Under the pieces are notes generated by a model. That model made no database searches. It had not been told where the DNA came from and worked only from the letters and a program-made list of their open reading frames with translations. A stretch of DNA of 15,621 bases from assembly GCA_021805725.1 (NCBI GenBank), contig JAJZEH010000006.1, positions 1 to 15,621 of the forward strand, given 5' to 3'. A program made the translations under genes and the position numbers. The first letter of the stretch is position 1. Each line of letters starts with the position of its first letter. Of this stretch, positions 8,242-15,621 are shown in pieces. Origin of the DNA: Pseudomonadota bacterium (GTDB lineage: Bacteria; Pseudomonadota; Gammaproteobacteria; Burkholderiales; Ferrovaceae).

Positions 8242-9439
8242 AGAGCGCAATGCCGCTACGTTCGGCAACCGTGGCCATATCCTTGTCGCCCCGACCGGAA
8301 AGGTTAACCAGCAGAATCTGTTCCTTTCCCATGGCAGGTGCCATTTTCATGGCCTGTGCCAACGCATGGCTGGATTCAAGGGCTGGAATGATGCCTTCCA
8401 TGCGACAAAGCGTATGAAAAGCATGCAACGCCTCGTCGTCATTGATGGCCACATATTCGGCCCGATGGGAGTCCTTGAGCCAGGCATGCTCGGGCCCGAC
8501 GCCTGGATAATCGAGACCCGCAGAAATGGAGTGAGTTTCGATGATCTGTCCATTGCTGTCCTGAAGCAGATAGGTGCGGTTGCCGTGCAGCACACCAGGA
8601 GAACCCGCCACCAGCGAAGCGGCATGGTGCCCGCTGGCCACCCCTTCGCCTCCAGCTTCCACACCCATCAAGCGTACGGATTCGTGCGGAATATAGGGAT
8701 AAAAAATGCCCATGGCATTGGAGCCACCACCCACACATGCCAGCACCACATCCGGTTGCCGTCCCGCCATTTCGGGCATCTGTGTCAGGCATTCGCGCCC
8801 CACCACCGAATTGAAATCGCGCACCATCATAGGATACGGGTGGGGGCCGGCGACCGTACCGATGATGTAGAACGTGTTTTGAACGTTTGTCACCCAGTCG
8901 CGCATGGCTTCGTTGAGCGCGTCCTTGAGCGTCCTGGAACCGCTTTCCACCGGCACGACGCGCGCGCCCAGCAGCTTCATGCGGTAGACGTTCTGGGCTT
9001 GGCGCCGGACATCTTCGGAGCCCATGTAAACCACGCATTCCATGCCATAACGCGCGGCCACCGTGGCTGACGCCACGCCATGTTGGCCCGCTCCGGTTTC
9101 GGCGATGATGCGTTTCTTACCCATGCGTTGCGCCAGCATTGCCTGACCGACTGTATTGTTGATCTTATGTGCGCCCGTATGGTTGAGGTCCTCACGTTTG
9201 AGGTAGATCTGCGCACCCCCCAGTGAATCAGAGAGGCGTCGCGCATGGTAGATGGGACTGGGGCGTCCTACGTAATGCTTGAGTTCGTAGGCAAATTCGG
9301 TCTGAAACTGCGGATCGTCGCGATAATGCAAGTACTGCGCCTTGAGTTCATCAATGGCCGCGATCAGTGTCTCTGATACGAATATCCCTCCGTATGGACC
9401 AAAGTGGCCCTCTGGGTCAGGCATGTCGTATATCTTCAT
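8240..9439 (-). CDS. trpB: Tryptophan synthase beta chain
   Basis: Condenses indole with serine to give tryptophan, using pyridoxal phosphate. The ATG at 9439-9437 gives 399 residues (397 in E. coli) and the typical opening [18 protein letters not shown]. The cofactor lysine is Lys92 in [11 protein letters not shown], the catalytic glutamate is Glu114 in [10 protein letters not shown], and the phosphate loop is [10 protein letters not shown]. The COMM-domain region [22 protein letters not shown] is present in pieces that match the family. The start is preceded at six bases by AAGGAG. The frame is open further upstream to 9508, but that stretch lies inside trpF and has no homology or ribosome site. 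The first 23 bases overlap the end of trpF. Confidence 0.97.
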   Translation of the reverse strand: MKIYDMPDPEGHFGPYGGIFVSETLIAAIDELKAQYLHYRDDPQFQTEFAYELKHYVGRPSPIYHARRLSDSLGGAQIYLKREDLNHTGAHKINNTVGQAMLAQRMGKKRIIAETGAGQHGVASATVAARYGMECVVYMGSEDVRRQAQNVYRMKLLGARVVPVESGSRTLKDALNEAMRDWVTNVQNTFYIIGTVAGPHPYPMMVRDFNSVVGRECLTQMPEMAGRQPDVVLACVGGGSNAMGIFYPYIPHESVRLMGVEAGGEGVASGHHAASLVAGSPGVLHGNRTYLLQDSNGQIIETHSISAGLDYPGVGPEHAWLKDSHRAEYVAINDDEALHAFHTLCRMEGIIPALESSHALAQAMKMAPAMGKEQILLVNLSGRGDKDMATVAERSGIAL

Positions 9440-10049
9440 TCCTCGCTCCTTGTATGAACTGCTGTACCTTTCCTGGATCCTTGATTCCCGGAGCGGCTTC
9501 CACGCCACTACTGACGTCCACTGCCCATGGCTTTACTGTGCGTATGGCCAGACCCACGTTTTCCGGGGTCAGGCCGCCCGACAAAATAAGGGGCAACGGC
9601 AAAGCGGGCGGCAGAGCGGCCCAGTCAAACGTCTTGCCCGTACCACCGGGCACACCGGCCACATAGGCATCCACCAGTAATGCCCGCGCGTGACGATAGC
9701 CAACCGCGTATTGTACCAAATCAAGCCCAGGCCTGACGCGCGCAACCTTGATATAGGGCACTTGATAACGTTCGCAATCCTCAGGAGACTCGTCCCCATG
9801 AAACTGCAGGTAGTCAAGCCTGACGCGGGACAGGACTGCATCTACCAGCTCAGGGGTGGCGTCCACGAACAAACCCACCACGGAAACAAAAGGAGGCAGA
9901 GCCGCCACAATTTCCGCGGCAGTTTCAGCAGTGACCGCACGCGGGCTCGGCTGGTGGAACACCAGGCCGAGTGCATCTGCGCCCGATCTGGCCACCCATT
10001 GCGCATCTTCAGCTCGGGTAATGCCGCAAATTTTGACGCGGGTTGGCAT
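9417..10049 (-). CDS. trpF: Phosphoribosylanthranilate isomerase
   Basis: Converts phosphoribosylanthranilate to the ribulose form (CdRP) in tryptophan synthesis, as a free monofunctional TIM barrel not fused to TrpC. The 210 residues hold the acid-base pair of the family: Cys8 in VKICGIT and Asp127 in [16 protein letters not shown] (81-87), the phosphate-binding SGGLTPEN and VDVSSGVE near the C terminus are also typical. The start ATG lies one base after the truA stop, with AGGA about nine bases upstream in truA. The C terminus ([15 protein letters not shown]) overlaps the first 23 bases of trpB. TrpC, TrpD, TrpE and TrpG are not in the window, so the pathway is split across loci, as is usual in this class. 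Confidence 0.96.
   Translation of the reverse strand: MPTRVKICGITRAEDAQWVARSGADALGLVFHQPSPRAVTAETAAEIVAALPPFVSVVGLFVDATPELVDAVLSRVRLDYLQFHGDESPEDCERYQVPYIKVARVRPGLDLVQYAVGYRHARALLVDAYVAGVPGGTGKTFDWAALPPALPLPLILSGGLTPENVGLAIRTVKPWAVDVSSGVEAAPGIKDPGKVQQFIQGARNEDIRHA
9446..9451 (-). promoter_or_regulatory. Shine-Dalgarno site that fixes the ATG start of trpB
   Basis: AAGGAG on the minus strand, inside the last codons of trpF, stands six bases before the ATG at 9439. It rules out the longer open frame reaching to 9508. Confidence 0.8.
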
Positions 10050-10050
10050 G

Positions 10051-10848
10051 TCAGATATTTCCTGATCCTAGCATCGAGTCACACCGTGACGTGTGTTGTG
10101 GCAAATGCCAATGAGCCTCATAGCCCACCCCGGTCAAGTAAAGTCCATCGGGAGAAAAGGTTGGTGCTGCCAAAGTACGATTGCGCGACTTCAAAAGCTC
10201 GAGAATCCAGGAGGGGGCCTCGTTACCATGGCCCACGGCCACCAAGGCACCCACCATGTTGCGGACCATGTGCTGCAAGAAGGCATCTGCCTTGAAAGAA
10301 AACCTGAACACCGGCCCGTACTGCATCACGTCCGCCTGCAGCAACGTCTTCAACGGAGTTTTTGCCTGACATTCGGCTGCCCGGAATGCACTGAAGTCGT
10401 GCTGCCCCAGCAAAAACTGCGCACCTTGCCGCATTCGATCCAGATCCAGCCTGTGATGATACCACCCCAATTTTCCAGCCATCAATGCAGGCCGAACCGG
10501 GTGGTTGAGCAGCAGGTACTGATACGAACGGCTGTGGGCGGAAAAGCGCGCATGAAACTCTGGCTCAACAGGATGCGCCCAGAGCACGGCAATGCCGGAG
10601 GGCAGCAACGCATTGACGCCGCGCACCCAGGCCGTGAGTGGACGCTGGGCCTGCGTATCGAAATGAACGACCTGGCCACAGGCATGAACGCCCCTGTCTG
10701 TGCGTCCGGCCGCAATCACACTGATGGGCTCGCTGGCAATGCCAGTCAGCGCAGATTCCAGTGCCTCCTGAATGGAAAGGCATTCAGGCTGGCGCTGCCA
10801 TCCGTAATACCCCGAACCGTCGTATTCCACTCCCAATGCGTATCGCAT
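10051..10848 (-). CDS. truA: tRNA pseudouridine(38-40) synthase
   Basis: Isomerises uridines 38, 39 and 40 in the anticodon arm of many tRNAs. The chosen ATG at 10848 gives 265 residues beginning MRYALGVEYDGSGYYGWQRQ, as in homologues. The catalytic aspartate is Asp51 in AGRTDRGVHACGQVVHF. Further family blocks are EFHARFSAHSRSYQYLLLNH, GQHDFSAFRA, and FLQHMVRNMVGALVAVGHG. Two TTG codons, at 10866 and 10863, are in frame upstream; the second overlaps the stop of the FimV-like gene (TTGA) and would add five residues. Homology favours ATG, although no Shine-Dalgarno is clear for it. The position between the FimV-like gene and trpF is standard for betaproteobacteria. Confidence 0.95.
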   Translation of the reverse strand: MRYALGVEYDGSGYYGWQRQPECLSIQEALESALTGIASEPISVIAAGRTDRGVHACGQVVHFDTQAQRPLTAWVRGVNALLPSGIAVLWAHPVEPEFHARFSAHSRSYQYLLLNHPVRPALMAGKLGWYHHRLDLDRMRQGAQFLLGQHDFSAFRAAECQAKTPLKTLLQADVMQYGPVFRFSFKADAFLQHMVRNMVGALVAVGHGNEAPSWILELLKSRNRTLAAPTFSPDGLYLTGVGYEAHWHLPQHTSRCDSMLGSGNI

Positions 10849-10859
10849 GAGGATTGGTG

Positions 10860-11360
10860 TCAACAACCTTCCAGTAAAGCCAGCGCAGCATGCTTTTGCT
10901 GCAAGTCGCCTCGGGCCATGATGGGGGCGATCGCATCGCGCGCACCTTCAGCGTCACCCTTCCAGACGCAATAGCGCGCCACCACCATGAGGTGTTCCGT
11001 GGAAAGCTCCTCCAGGGATGTCATGATGAGGGAAATCGAGGCAGACTCTCCCAATCGGGGTGGCGTCTGCAGGGGCAGGCCGACTTCGGCGAAGTCCTCG
11101 CGCGAAATTCCGAGACGCAATTCCAAATCAGGCAGCGCAGTCACTTGAGGCTCATCAAGGATTTGAGCAGCCAAGGGCTTGCGACCCACCCACCAGCCCA
11201 CGGCAAAGATCAGGCTGATCAAGCCTAGAAAGATGCCCCCCAAGAGGACCGCATCGGGATGGATCTCGCTCCAGACCTGGGCATCCTCCAGTGTGGGCCA
11301 CTGAAGCTGGGACAAAAACTGCAGCGCCTGGTCCAGCCAGCCTTCTGATTGGGTCTGCAC
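10860..11360 (-). CDS. Short FimV-like protein (one membrane span plus FimV C-terminal motif)
   Basis: About 166 residues from GTG at 11360; a TTG at 11366 overlapping the asd stop is an alternative. GGTGGA stands six bases before the GTG. One membrane span is seen at about 37-57 (AVLLGGIFLGLISLIFAVGWWVG). The C-terminal 35 residues, YCVWKGDAEGARDAIAPIM followed by GDLQQKHAALALLEG, match the conserved tail of FimV, which carries a TPR-like helical pair. FimV proteins at this asd-truA position are normally many hundreds of residues long, with a LysM domain before the membrane span and a long acidic region after it; both are missing here. FimV acts in polar assembly and type IV pilus function, and whether this short form does so is unknown. 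No frameshift or stop is visible, so it reads as an intact small gene and not a pseudogene. Confidence 0.75.
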   Translation of the reverse strand: MQTQSEGWLDQALQFLSQLQWPTLEDAQVWSEIHPDAVLLGGIFLGLISLIFAVGWWVGRKPLAAQILDEPQVTALPDLELRLGISREDFAEVGLPLQTPPRLGESASISLIMTSLEELSTEHLMVVARYCVWKGDAEGARDAIAPIMARGDLQQKHAALALLEGC

Positions 11361-11362
11361 GC

Positions 11363-12487
11363 TCAATCCACCAGAATGCGCAACATGCGACGCAACGGCT
11401 CGGCAGCACCCCACAATAATTGATCGCCCACGGTAAAGGCACCCAGGTACTCCGGACCCATCGCAAGCTTGTGCAACCGGCCTACGGGAACGCTCAGAGT
11501 TCCTGAAACAGCGGCGGGAGTAAGGTGACGCTCGCTAGCCTCCCGTTCGTTAGGAATGACCTTGACCCAGGCATTGCTCGAAGCAATCGCCTGCTCAATG
11601 TCCTGCAACGGGATATCGCGCTTGAGCTTGACCGTCAGCCCCTGGGCATGACAGCGCATGGCGCTGATGCGGACACAAAGACCATCAATGGGCACGCTGC
11701 CCGGGCTGCGGAACGGTGGCAACCCGAGAATCTTGTTGCACTCGGCCCCACCCTTCCATTCCTCCTTGCTCTGGCCGTGTTCGACGGGCACGTCAATCCA
11801 GGGAATCAGGCTTCCTGCAAGCGGTACGTTACGGAAATTGGCAGTTGGCAACGTTCCGTTGCGCAAGGTTTCAGCCACAGTCCGGTCAATGTCAAGTATG
11901 GCCGAGGCAGGATCTGCCAGAAGCGATTCCACGCCGCGATGCAACGCACCCATCTGCTGCAGGAGTTCGCGCATGTTTTGGGCCCCGGCCCCCGACGCAG
12001 CCTGGTAGGTCATGGCGGACACCCACTCCACCCAACCATTGCGGAACAATCCACCCATCGCCATCAACATCAGGCTGACAGTGCAATTACCGCCAACGAA
12101 ATCACGAATGCCGCGATCTAGCGCCGCATCGATCACAGGCCGGTTGACCGGATCAAGAATGATGATGGCGTGATCCTTCATGCGCAGCTTCGAAGCCGCA
12201 TCAATCCAGTAGCCCTTCCAACCGGAGGCGCGCAGGGGATCAAAGACCGCACTGGTATAGTCTCCACCCTGGCAGGAAATAATGATATCCATTTGAGCCA
12301 AAGCCGTAAGATCGCGCGCATCCAGCAAAGGCTGGGCTCCGTAGCCCACGTCCGGCCCGGCCGCTCCAGCCTGGGAAGTCGTGAAAAAAACGGGGTGAAT
12401 GAGGTCAAAGTCCCGCTCCTCGATCATCCGCTGCATCAGGACCGAGCCCACCATACCGCGCCAACCCACCATTCCCACTTTCAACAT
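11363..12487 (-). CDS. asd: Aspartate-semialdehyde dehydrogenase
   Basis: Reduces aspartyl phosphate to aspartate semialdehyde with NADPH, the branch point to lysine/diaminopimelate and to homoserine (Met, Thr, Ile). The 374 residues match the long gammaproteobacterial-type enzyme. The N-terminal nucleotide loop is [11 protein letters not shown] (7-17). The active-site cysteine is Cys135 in [11 protein letters not shown], the same number as in E. coli. The base histidine is His280 in [25 protein letters not shown] (161-175) is another hallmark. The ATG at 12487 follows leuB after 21 bases. The stop is followed within three bases by the FimV-like start. leuB-asd-fimV adjacency is typical of betaproteobacteria. 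Its product feeds the same methionine route that MetZ serves at the far end of the cluster. Confidence 0.96.
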   Translation of the reverse strand: MLKVGMVGWRGMVGSVLMQRMIEERDFDLIHPVFFTTSQAGAAGPDVGYGAQPLLDARDLTALAQMDIIISCQGGDYTSAVFDPLRASGWKGYWIDAASKLRMKDHAIIILDPVNRPVIDAALDRGIRDFVGGNCTVSLMLMAMGGLFRNGWVEWVSAMTYQAASGAGAQNMRELLQQMGALHRGVESLLADPASAILDIDRTVAETLRNGTLPTANFRNVPLAGSLIPWIDVPVEHGQSKEEWKGGAECNKILGLPPFRSPGSVPIDGLCVRISAMRCHAQGLTVKLKRDIPLQDIEQAIASSNAWVKVIPNEREASERHLTPAAVSGTLSVPVGRLHKLAMGPEYLGAFTVGDQLLWGAAEPLRRMLRILVD

Positions 12488-12508
12488 GATTCCGTCACAC
12501 TCCAGTCA

Positions 12509-13582
12509 TTACTGAGCCCGCAATGCGGCAACGACCGCATCGCCCATTCTAGCCGTGCTGGCCACCGTCTCGCCCGAACGTGCAATATCCGCGGTACGGA
12601 TGCCCTGCTGCAGCACACTGCGTACTGCCCGATCAACGCGATCAGCCAGTTCCGGTCGTTTCAACGAATAACGGAACATCATCGATACAGACAGGATCTG
12701 CGCCAAAGGATTGGCAATGCCCCGACCTGCGATATCCGGCGCGCTTCCGTGGATGGGCTCGAACAAACCCTGTCCAGCCGCGTTGAGCGAAGCCGAAGGC
12801 AGCATGCCAATCGAGCCGGTGAGCATGGAAGCCTCATCGGAGAGGATGTCGCCAAACAAATTCCCTGTCACGATCACGTCAAATTGACGCGGATTGCGCA
12901 CCAACTGCATGGCCGCGTTGTCTACCAGCATGTGCGTCAATTTCACATCGGGATATTGCGGCGCAACTTCCATCATGACGTCACGCCAGAGCTGCGTGGT
13001 TTCAAGTACGTTCATCTTGTCTACGGAACACAGTTCTCGGCGGCGTTGCTGTGCAGCCTGAAACCCCCAATGGGCCACACGGCGAATCTCGGATTCGCTG
13101 TAAACCATGGTGTTTGTTCCTACGCGCTCGCCTGCCGCATTCACGGTAATACCGCGCGGCTCGCCGAAATAAATGTCCCCTGTGAGCTCGCGCACGATCA
13201 TGATGTCGAGCCCCGCCACGATTTCAGGTTTGAGGCTGGAGGCTGCGGCAAGTTCTGGAAAAACCTGGGCGGGGCGCAGGTTGGCAAAGAGATCGAGCGC
13301 CTTGCGCAAGCGCAACAGTCCTCGCTCTGGACGCATTTCTCGCGGCAGCGTGTCGTACTGCGGCCCCCCAATGGAGCCAAACAGGATGGCCTCGGCATCC
13401 TGGCACAGGGCCAACGTAGCAGCCGGCAAGGGGTCCCCCTGACGATCTACGGCCACCCCGCCGATGTCCCCTGTTTCGGTCTCAAGTGACACGCCTTCAC
13501 TACGAAACACATCAAGGACCTTGAGGGCCTCTGCAACAATTTCAGGGCCAATGCCATCTCCAGGCAATACAGCAATCTTCAT
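12509..13582 (-). CDS. leuB: 3-isopropylmalate dehydrogenase
   Basis: Oxidises and decarboxylates 3-isopropylmalate to 2-oxoisocaproate with NAD in leucine synthesis. The 357 residues belong to the isocitrate/isopropylmalate dehydrogenase family. [10 protein letters not shown] (6-15) opens the fold; NLRPAQVFP (101-109) and the Arg in [11 protein letters not shown] (130-140) bind substrate; Lys189 in SVDKMNVL and the metal-site Asp221 (VDNAAMQL), Asp245 and Asp249 ([10 protein letters not shown]) are present. [13 protein letters not shown] (274-286) is the NAD-binding loop of the NAD-type enzyme. The ATG overlaps the TGA of leuD (ATGA). Tandem TAA and TGA stops end the gene. Confidence 0.97.
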   Translation of the reverse strand: MKIAVLPGDGIGPEIVAEALKVLDVFRSEGVSLETETGDIGGVAVDRQGDPLPAATLALCQDAEAILFGSIGGPQYDTLPREMRPERGLLRLRKALDLFANLRPAQVFPELAAASSLKPEIVAGLDIMIVRELTGDIYFGEPRGITVNAAGERVGTNTMVYSESEIRRVAHWGFQAAQQRRRELCSVDKMNVLETTQLWRDVMMEVAPQYPDVKLTHMLVDNAAMQLVRNPRQFDVIVTGNLFGDILSDEASMLTGSIGMLPSASLNAAGQGLFEPIHGSAPDIAGRGIANPLAQILSVSMMFRYSLKRPELADRVDRAVRSVLQQGIRTADIARSGETVASTARMGDAVVAALRAQ

Positions 13583-14226
13583 GCAGAAACTCCAAAAATC
13601 CAGGGTTCACTTTGTGCCCGCCGTGCTTCATAAGCACGGATTTCATCGGCATGCCGAAGGGTCAGGCCAATTTCGTCGAGACCATTGAGCAGGCAGTATT
13701 TGCGAAACTCATCTACGGCAAAACCATGCGCCACCCCCTCGGGTGTCGTCACGGTTTGAGCGGCAAGATCCACTATCAGGCGATAGCCCGGCAGGGCTGC
13801 CACAGCATGGAATAACTGGTCCACCACGTCTGCCGGCAGCACGATGGGCAATAACCCGCTCTTGAAACAGTTGTTGTAAAAAATGTCCGCAAAGCTGGAA
13901 GCAATCACGGCCCGAATGCCGTAGTCATCGAGCGCCCAGGGCGCATGCTCACGACTGGAGCCGCAACCGAAGTTTTCGCGTGCCAGCAGTACCTGCGCGC
14001 CTTGATAGCGCTGCTGATTGAGCACGAAGTCAGGGTTGATGAGGCGGCGCGCGTTGTCCTGCCCGGGTTGCCCTTCGTCCAGATAGCGCCAGGCATCGAA
14101 CAGGTTGGGGCCGAATCCAGTGCGCAGAATGGACTTGAGAAACTGTTTTGGAATGATGGCGTCGGTGTCCACATTGGAGCGATCAATAGGTACCACCAAC
14201 CCATTCAAGAGCGTGAACTGCTTCAT
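13579..14226 (-). CDS. leuD: 3-isopropylmalate dehydratase small subunit
   Basis: Small (swivelling) subunit of isopropylmalate isomerase, which pairs with LeuC to convert 2- to 3-isopropylmalate. The 215 residues match the bacterial LeuD size. [14 protein letters not shown] (18-31) and [17 protein letters not shown] (83-99) are the family signatures. [20 protein letters not shown] follows, as in aconitase domain 4. The start ATG lies 12 bases after leuC; GAGG overlaps the leuC stop and stands about ten bases upstream. The gene overlaps leuB by four bases. Confidence 0.97.
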   Translation of the reverse strand: MKQFTLLNGLVVPIDRSNVDTDAIIPKQFLKSILRTGFGPNLFDAWRYLDEGQPGQDNARRLINPDFVLNQQRYQGAQVLLARENFGCGSSREHAPWALDDYGIRAVIASSFADIFYNNCFKSGLLPIVLPADVVDQLFHAVAALPGYRLIVDLAAQTVTTPEGVAHGFAVDEFRKYCLLNGLDEIGLTLRHADEIRAYEARRAQSEPWIFGVSA

Positions 14227-14238
14227 GTCAGGCGTTCC

Positions 14239-15621
14239 TCAATCTAAAAAAGTCCGAACGTCAACGAAATGCCCGGCCACCGCCGCCGCCGCAGCCATTT
14301 GCGGGCTGACGAGGTGCGTCCGGCCACCAGCGCCCTGGCGTCCTTCAAAATTACGGTTGGAAGTCGAGGCACAGCGCTCTCCCGGCGAAAGGCGGTCGTC
14401 GTTCATGCCAAGACACATGGAACAGCCCGGATTGCGCCATTCGAATCCTGCCGTCATAAAAATCCTGTCGAGCCCTTCCGCTTCGGCTGCTGCCTTGACC
14501 AGCCCCGACCCCGGAACCACCAATGCCAACTTGACGCTGGGGGCCACCTTGCGCCCCTTGAGTACGGCAGCAGCGGCGCGCAGATCTTCAAGGCGCGAGT
14601 TGGTGCAGGAACCGATGAACACCTTGTCGATGGCGATATCGCTGATGGCCATGTTGGGCTGCAAGTCCATGTAACGCAGTGCTCGCTCCATACCCTCTCG
14701 CCGGGTGGCATCGGGTTCCAGAGCCGGGTCAGGCACCCGGCCATTGACCGCGATAACCATTTCCGGCGAGGTTCCCCAGGTCACCAGCGGCTCGAAGGAG
14801 TCGGCATTCAGGGTCACCACCTGATCAAAATGCGCGCCTTCGTCGCTGTGCAGCGTGCGCCAATAGGCCACCGCAGTCTCCCACTGGGAACCTTGAGGCG
14901 CATAAGGCCGGCCTTTCAGATAATCCAGCGTAGTGTCATCCACGGCCACCATGCCAGCGCGTGCGCCGGCCTCGATGGCCATGTTGCACAAGGTCATGCG
15001 CCCTTCCATGGACAGGCCACGGATGACCGAGCCAGAAAACTCGATGGCATGGCCCGTCCCGCCTGCGGTGCCGATGTGTCCGATGATCGCCAATGCCACA
15101 TCCTTGGCTGTGACGCCAGGACGCAAAGCACCTTCCACGTTGACCTGCATGGTCTTGGCCTTTCGTGAAAGCAGGGTCTGCGTGGCCATCACATGTTCCA
15201 CCTCGGAGGTGCCAATCCCCATGGCAAGTGCGGCAAACGCACCATGGGTGCTGGTATGGGAATCGCCACAGACTACGGTCATACCTGGCAGCGTGGCGCC
15301 CTGTTCCGGACCGATCACATGCACAATACCCTGGCGGTGATCCCCCATGGGATATTCCGTAATGCCATAGCGGCGGCAATTGTCGTCCAAAGTATCCACC
15401 TGCAACCTGGAAACAGGGTCCGCGATGACTTTCTGGTTGGTGGTCGGGGTGTTGTGGTCGGCCGTGGCAAGAATGGAGCCCACGCGCCACAGGTCGCGGC
15501 GGGCCAGACGCAACCCCTCAAACGCCTGCGGGCTGGTGACTTCGTGAACAAGGTGTCGATCAATGTAGAGCAAGGCTGTGCCGTCTGATTCTTCACGAAC
15601 CACATGCGACTGCCAGAGTTT
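14239..15621 (-). CDS. leuC: 3-isopropylmalate dehydratase large subunit (5' end cut by right edge)
   Basis: Iron-sulfur subunit of isopropylmalate isomerase. The frame is open to the last base of the window: rightmost codons read [20 protein letters not shown], which aligns with the usual N terminus. The true start therefore lies a few codons beyond the edge. A GTG at 15603 is only an internal Val. The [4Fe-4S] cysteines are visible in [14 protein letters not shown] and in GCSMCLGMN near the C terminus. [22 protein letters not shown] is present in the centre as shorter conserved blocks. About 460 residues lie in the window, against a usual total near 470. Any leader or attenuator of the cluster would be upstream and is not visible. 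Confidence 0.97.
   Translation of the reverse strand, partial: KLWQSHVVREESDGTALLYIDRHLVHEVTSPQAFEGLRLARRDLWRVGSILATADHNTPTTNQKVIADPVSRLQVDTLDDNCRRYGITEYPMGDHRQGIVHVIGPEQGATLPGMTVVCGDSHTSTHGAFAALAMGIGTSEVEHVMATQTLLSRKAKTMQVNVEGALRPGVTAKDVALAIIGHIGTAGGTGHAIEFSGSVIRGLSMEGRMTLCNMAIEAGARAGMVAVDDTTLDYLKGRPYAPQGSQWETAVAYWRTLHSDEGAHFDQVVTLNADSFEPLVTWGTSPEMVIAVNGRVPDPALEPDATRREGMERALRYMDLQPNMAISDIAIDKVFIGSCTNSRLEDLRAAAAVLKGRKVAPSVKLALVVPGSGLVKAAAEAEGLDRIFMTAGFEWRNPGCSMCLGMNDDRLSPGERCASTSNRNFEGRQGAGGRTHLVSPQMAAAAAVAGHFVDVRTFLD

Noticed and set aside
8039..9070. A 343-codon open frame on the plus strand, antisense to trpA and trpB
   Set aside because: Same reasoning: a composition-driven shadow of trpB with His/Arg-rich low-information sequence and no ribosome site.
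9440..9508. A longer N terminus for TrpB beginning at 9508
   Set aside because: The extension is inside trpF, matches no TrpB, and the ATG at 9439 has an ideal AAGGAG.
12170..13489. A 439-codon open frame on the plus strand, antisense to asd and leuB
   Set aside because: It mirrors the codon structure of leuB and asd on the other strand, its translation is rich in His, Arg, Gln and Ser without any recognisable domain, and both opposing genes are intact with catalytic motifs.
14269..15168. A 299-codon open frame on the plus strand, antisense to leuC
   Set aside because: Shadow of the intact leuC gene; no domain or start signal.
15601..15603. GTG at 15603 as the start of leuC
   Set aside because: Homologous residues KLWQSHV continue upstream to the edge in the same frame, so this is an internal valine and the gene is cut by the window.
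1..15621. Mobile elements, CRISPR arrays, tRNA or rRNA genes, or an unknown defence or metabolic system
   Set aside because: Nearly all the sequence is taken up by recognisable housekeeping genes in conserved order, and the few gaps are short and hold no repeats or RNA-like folds that I could recognise.

Overview
The window is an ordinary stretch of housekeeping and biosynthetic chromosome, almost certainly from a betaproteobacterium. The evidence is gene order as much as protein similarity. The run leuC-leuD-leuB-asd-fimV-truA-trpF-trpB-trpA-accD-(folC)-SPOR/dedD-cvpA-purF-metZ and the block cysS / TPR protein-ppi-lpxH are both characteristic of that class. The DNA is moderately GC-rich and coding density is very high. 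No genus can be named from what is visible.

Layout. (1) Positions 1-704, minus strand: the 5' part of cysS, which runs off the left edge. (2) 705-822: a divergent intergenic promoter region. (3) 823-2644, plus strand: three genes, namely an exported TPR protein, a cytoplasmic cyclophilin (ppiB) and lpxH of lipid A synthesis. (4) 2641-15621, minus strand: thirteen consecutive co-directional genes, read from right to left as leuC (5' end cut by the window edge), leuD, leuB, asd, a short fimV-like gene, truA, trpF, trpB, trpA, accD, a SPOR-domain gene (dedD type), cvpA, purF and metZ. lpxH and metZ converge and share the four bases of their stop codons, so no intergenic terminator is possible there.

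How the genes work together. The long minus-strand cluster combines leucine synthesis (LeuCDB), the branch to homoserine and methionine (Asd near the start, MetZ at the end), three tryptophan steps (TrpF, TrpB, TrpA), the first step of purine synthesis (PurF), fatty-acid initiation (AccD), tRNA pseudouridylation (TruA) and envelope or division proteins (FimV-like, SPOR, CvpA). Nearly every junction is a 4-base overlap (ATGA or GTGA), a 23-base overlap (trpF/trpB) or a gap of about 25 bases or less. The one larger gap, 74-75 bases, lies between cvpA and purF. Translational coupling and a long polycistronic transcript are therefore likely.

The points most worth a second look are deviations from the expected layout. 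folC is missing between accD and the SPOR gene. The fimV position holds only a protein of about 166 residues, with one membrane span and the FimV C-terminal motif and no LysM or long acidic region. Several genes use GTG or TTG starts, and the start codons of trpA and trpB are fixed clearly by strong Shine-Dalgarno sites. I saw no mobile element, CRISPR array, RNA gene or unknown system.
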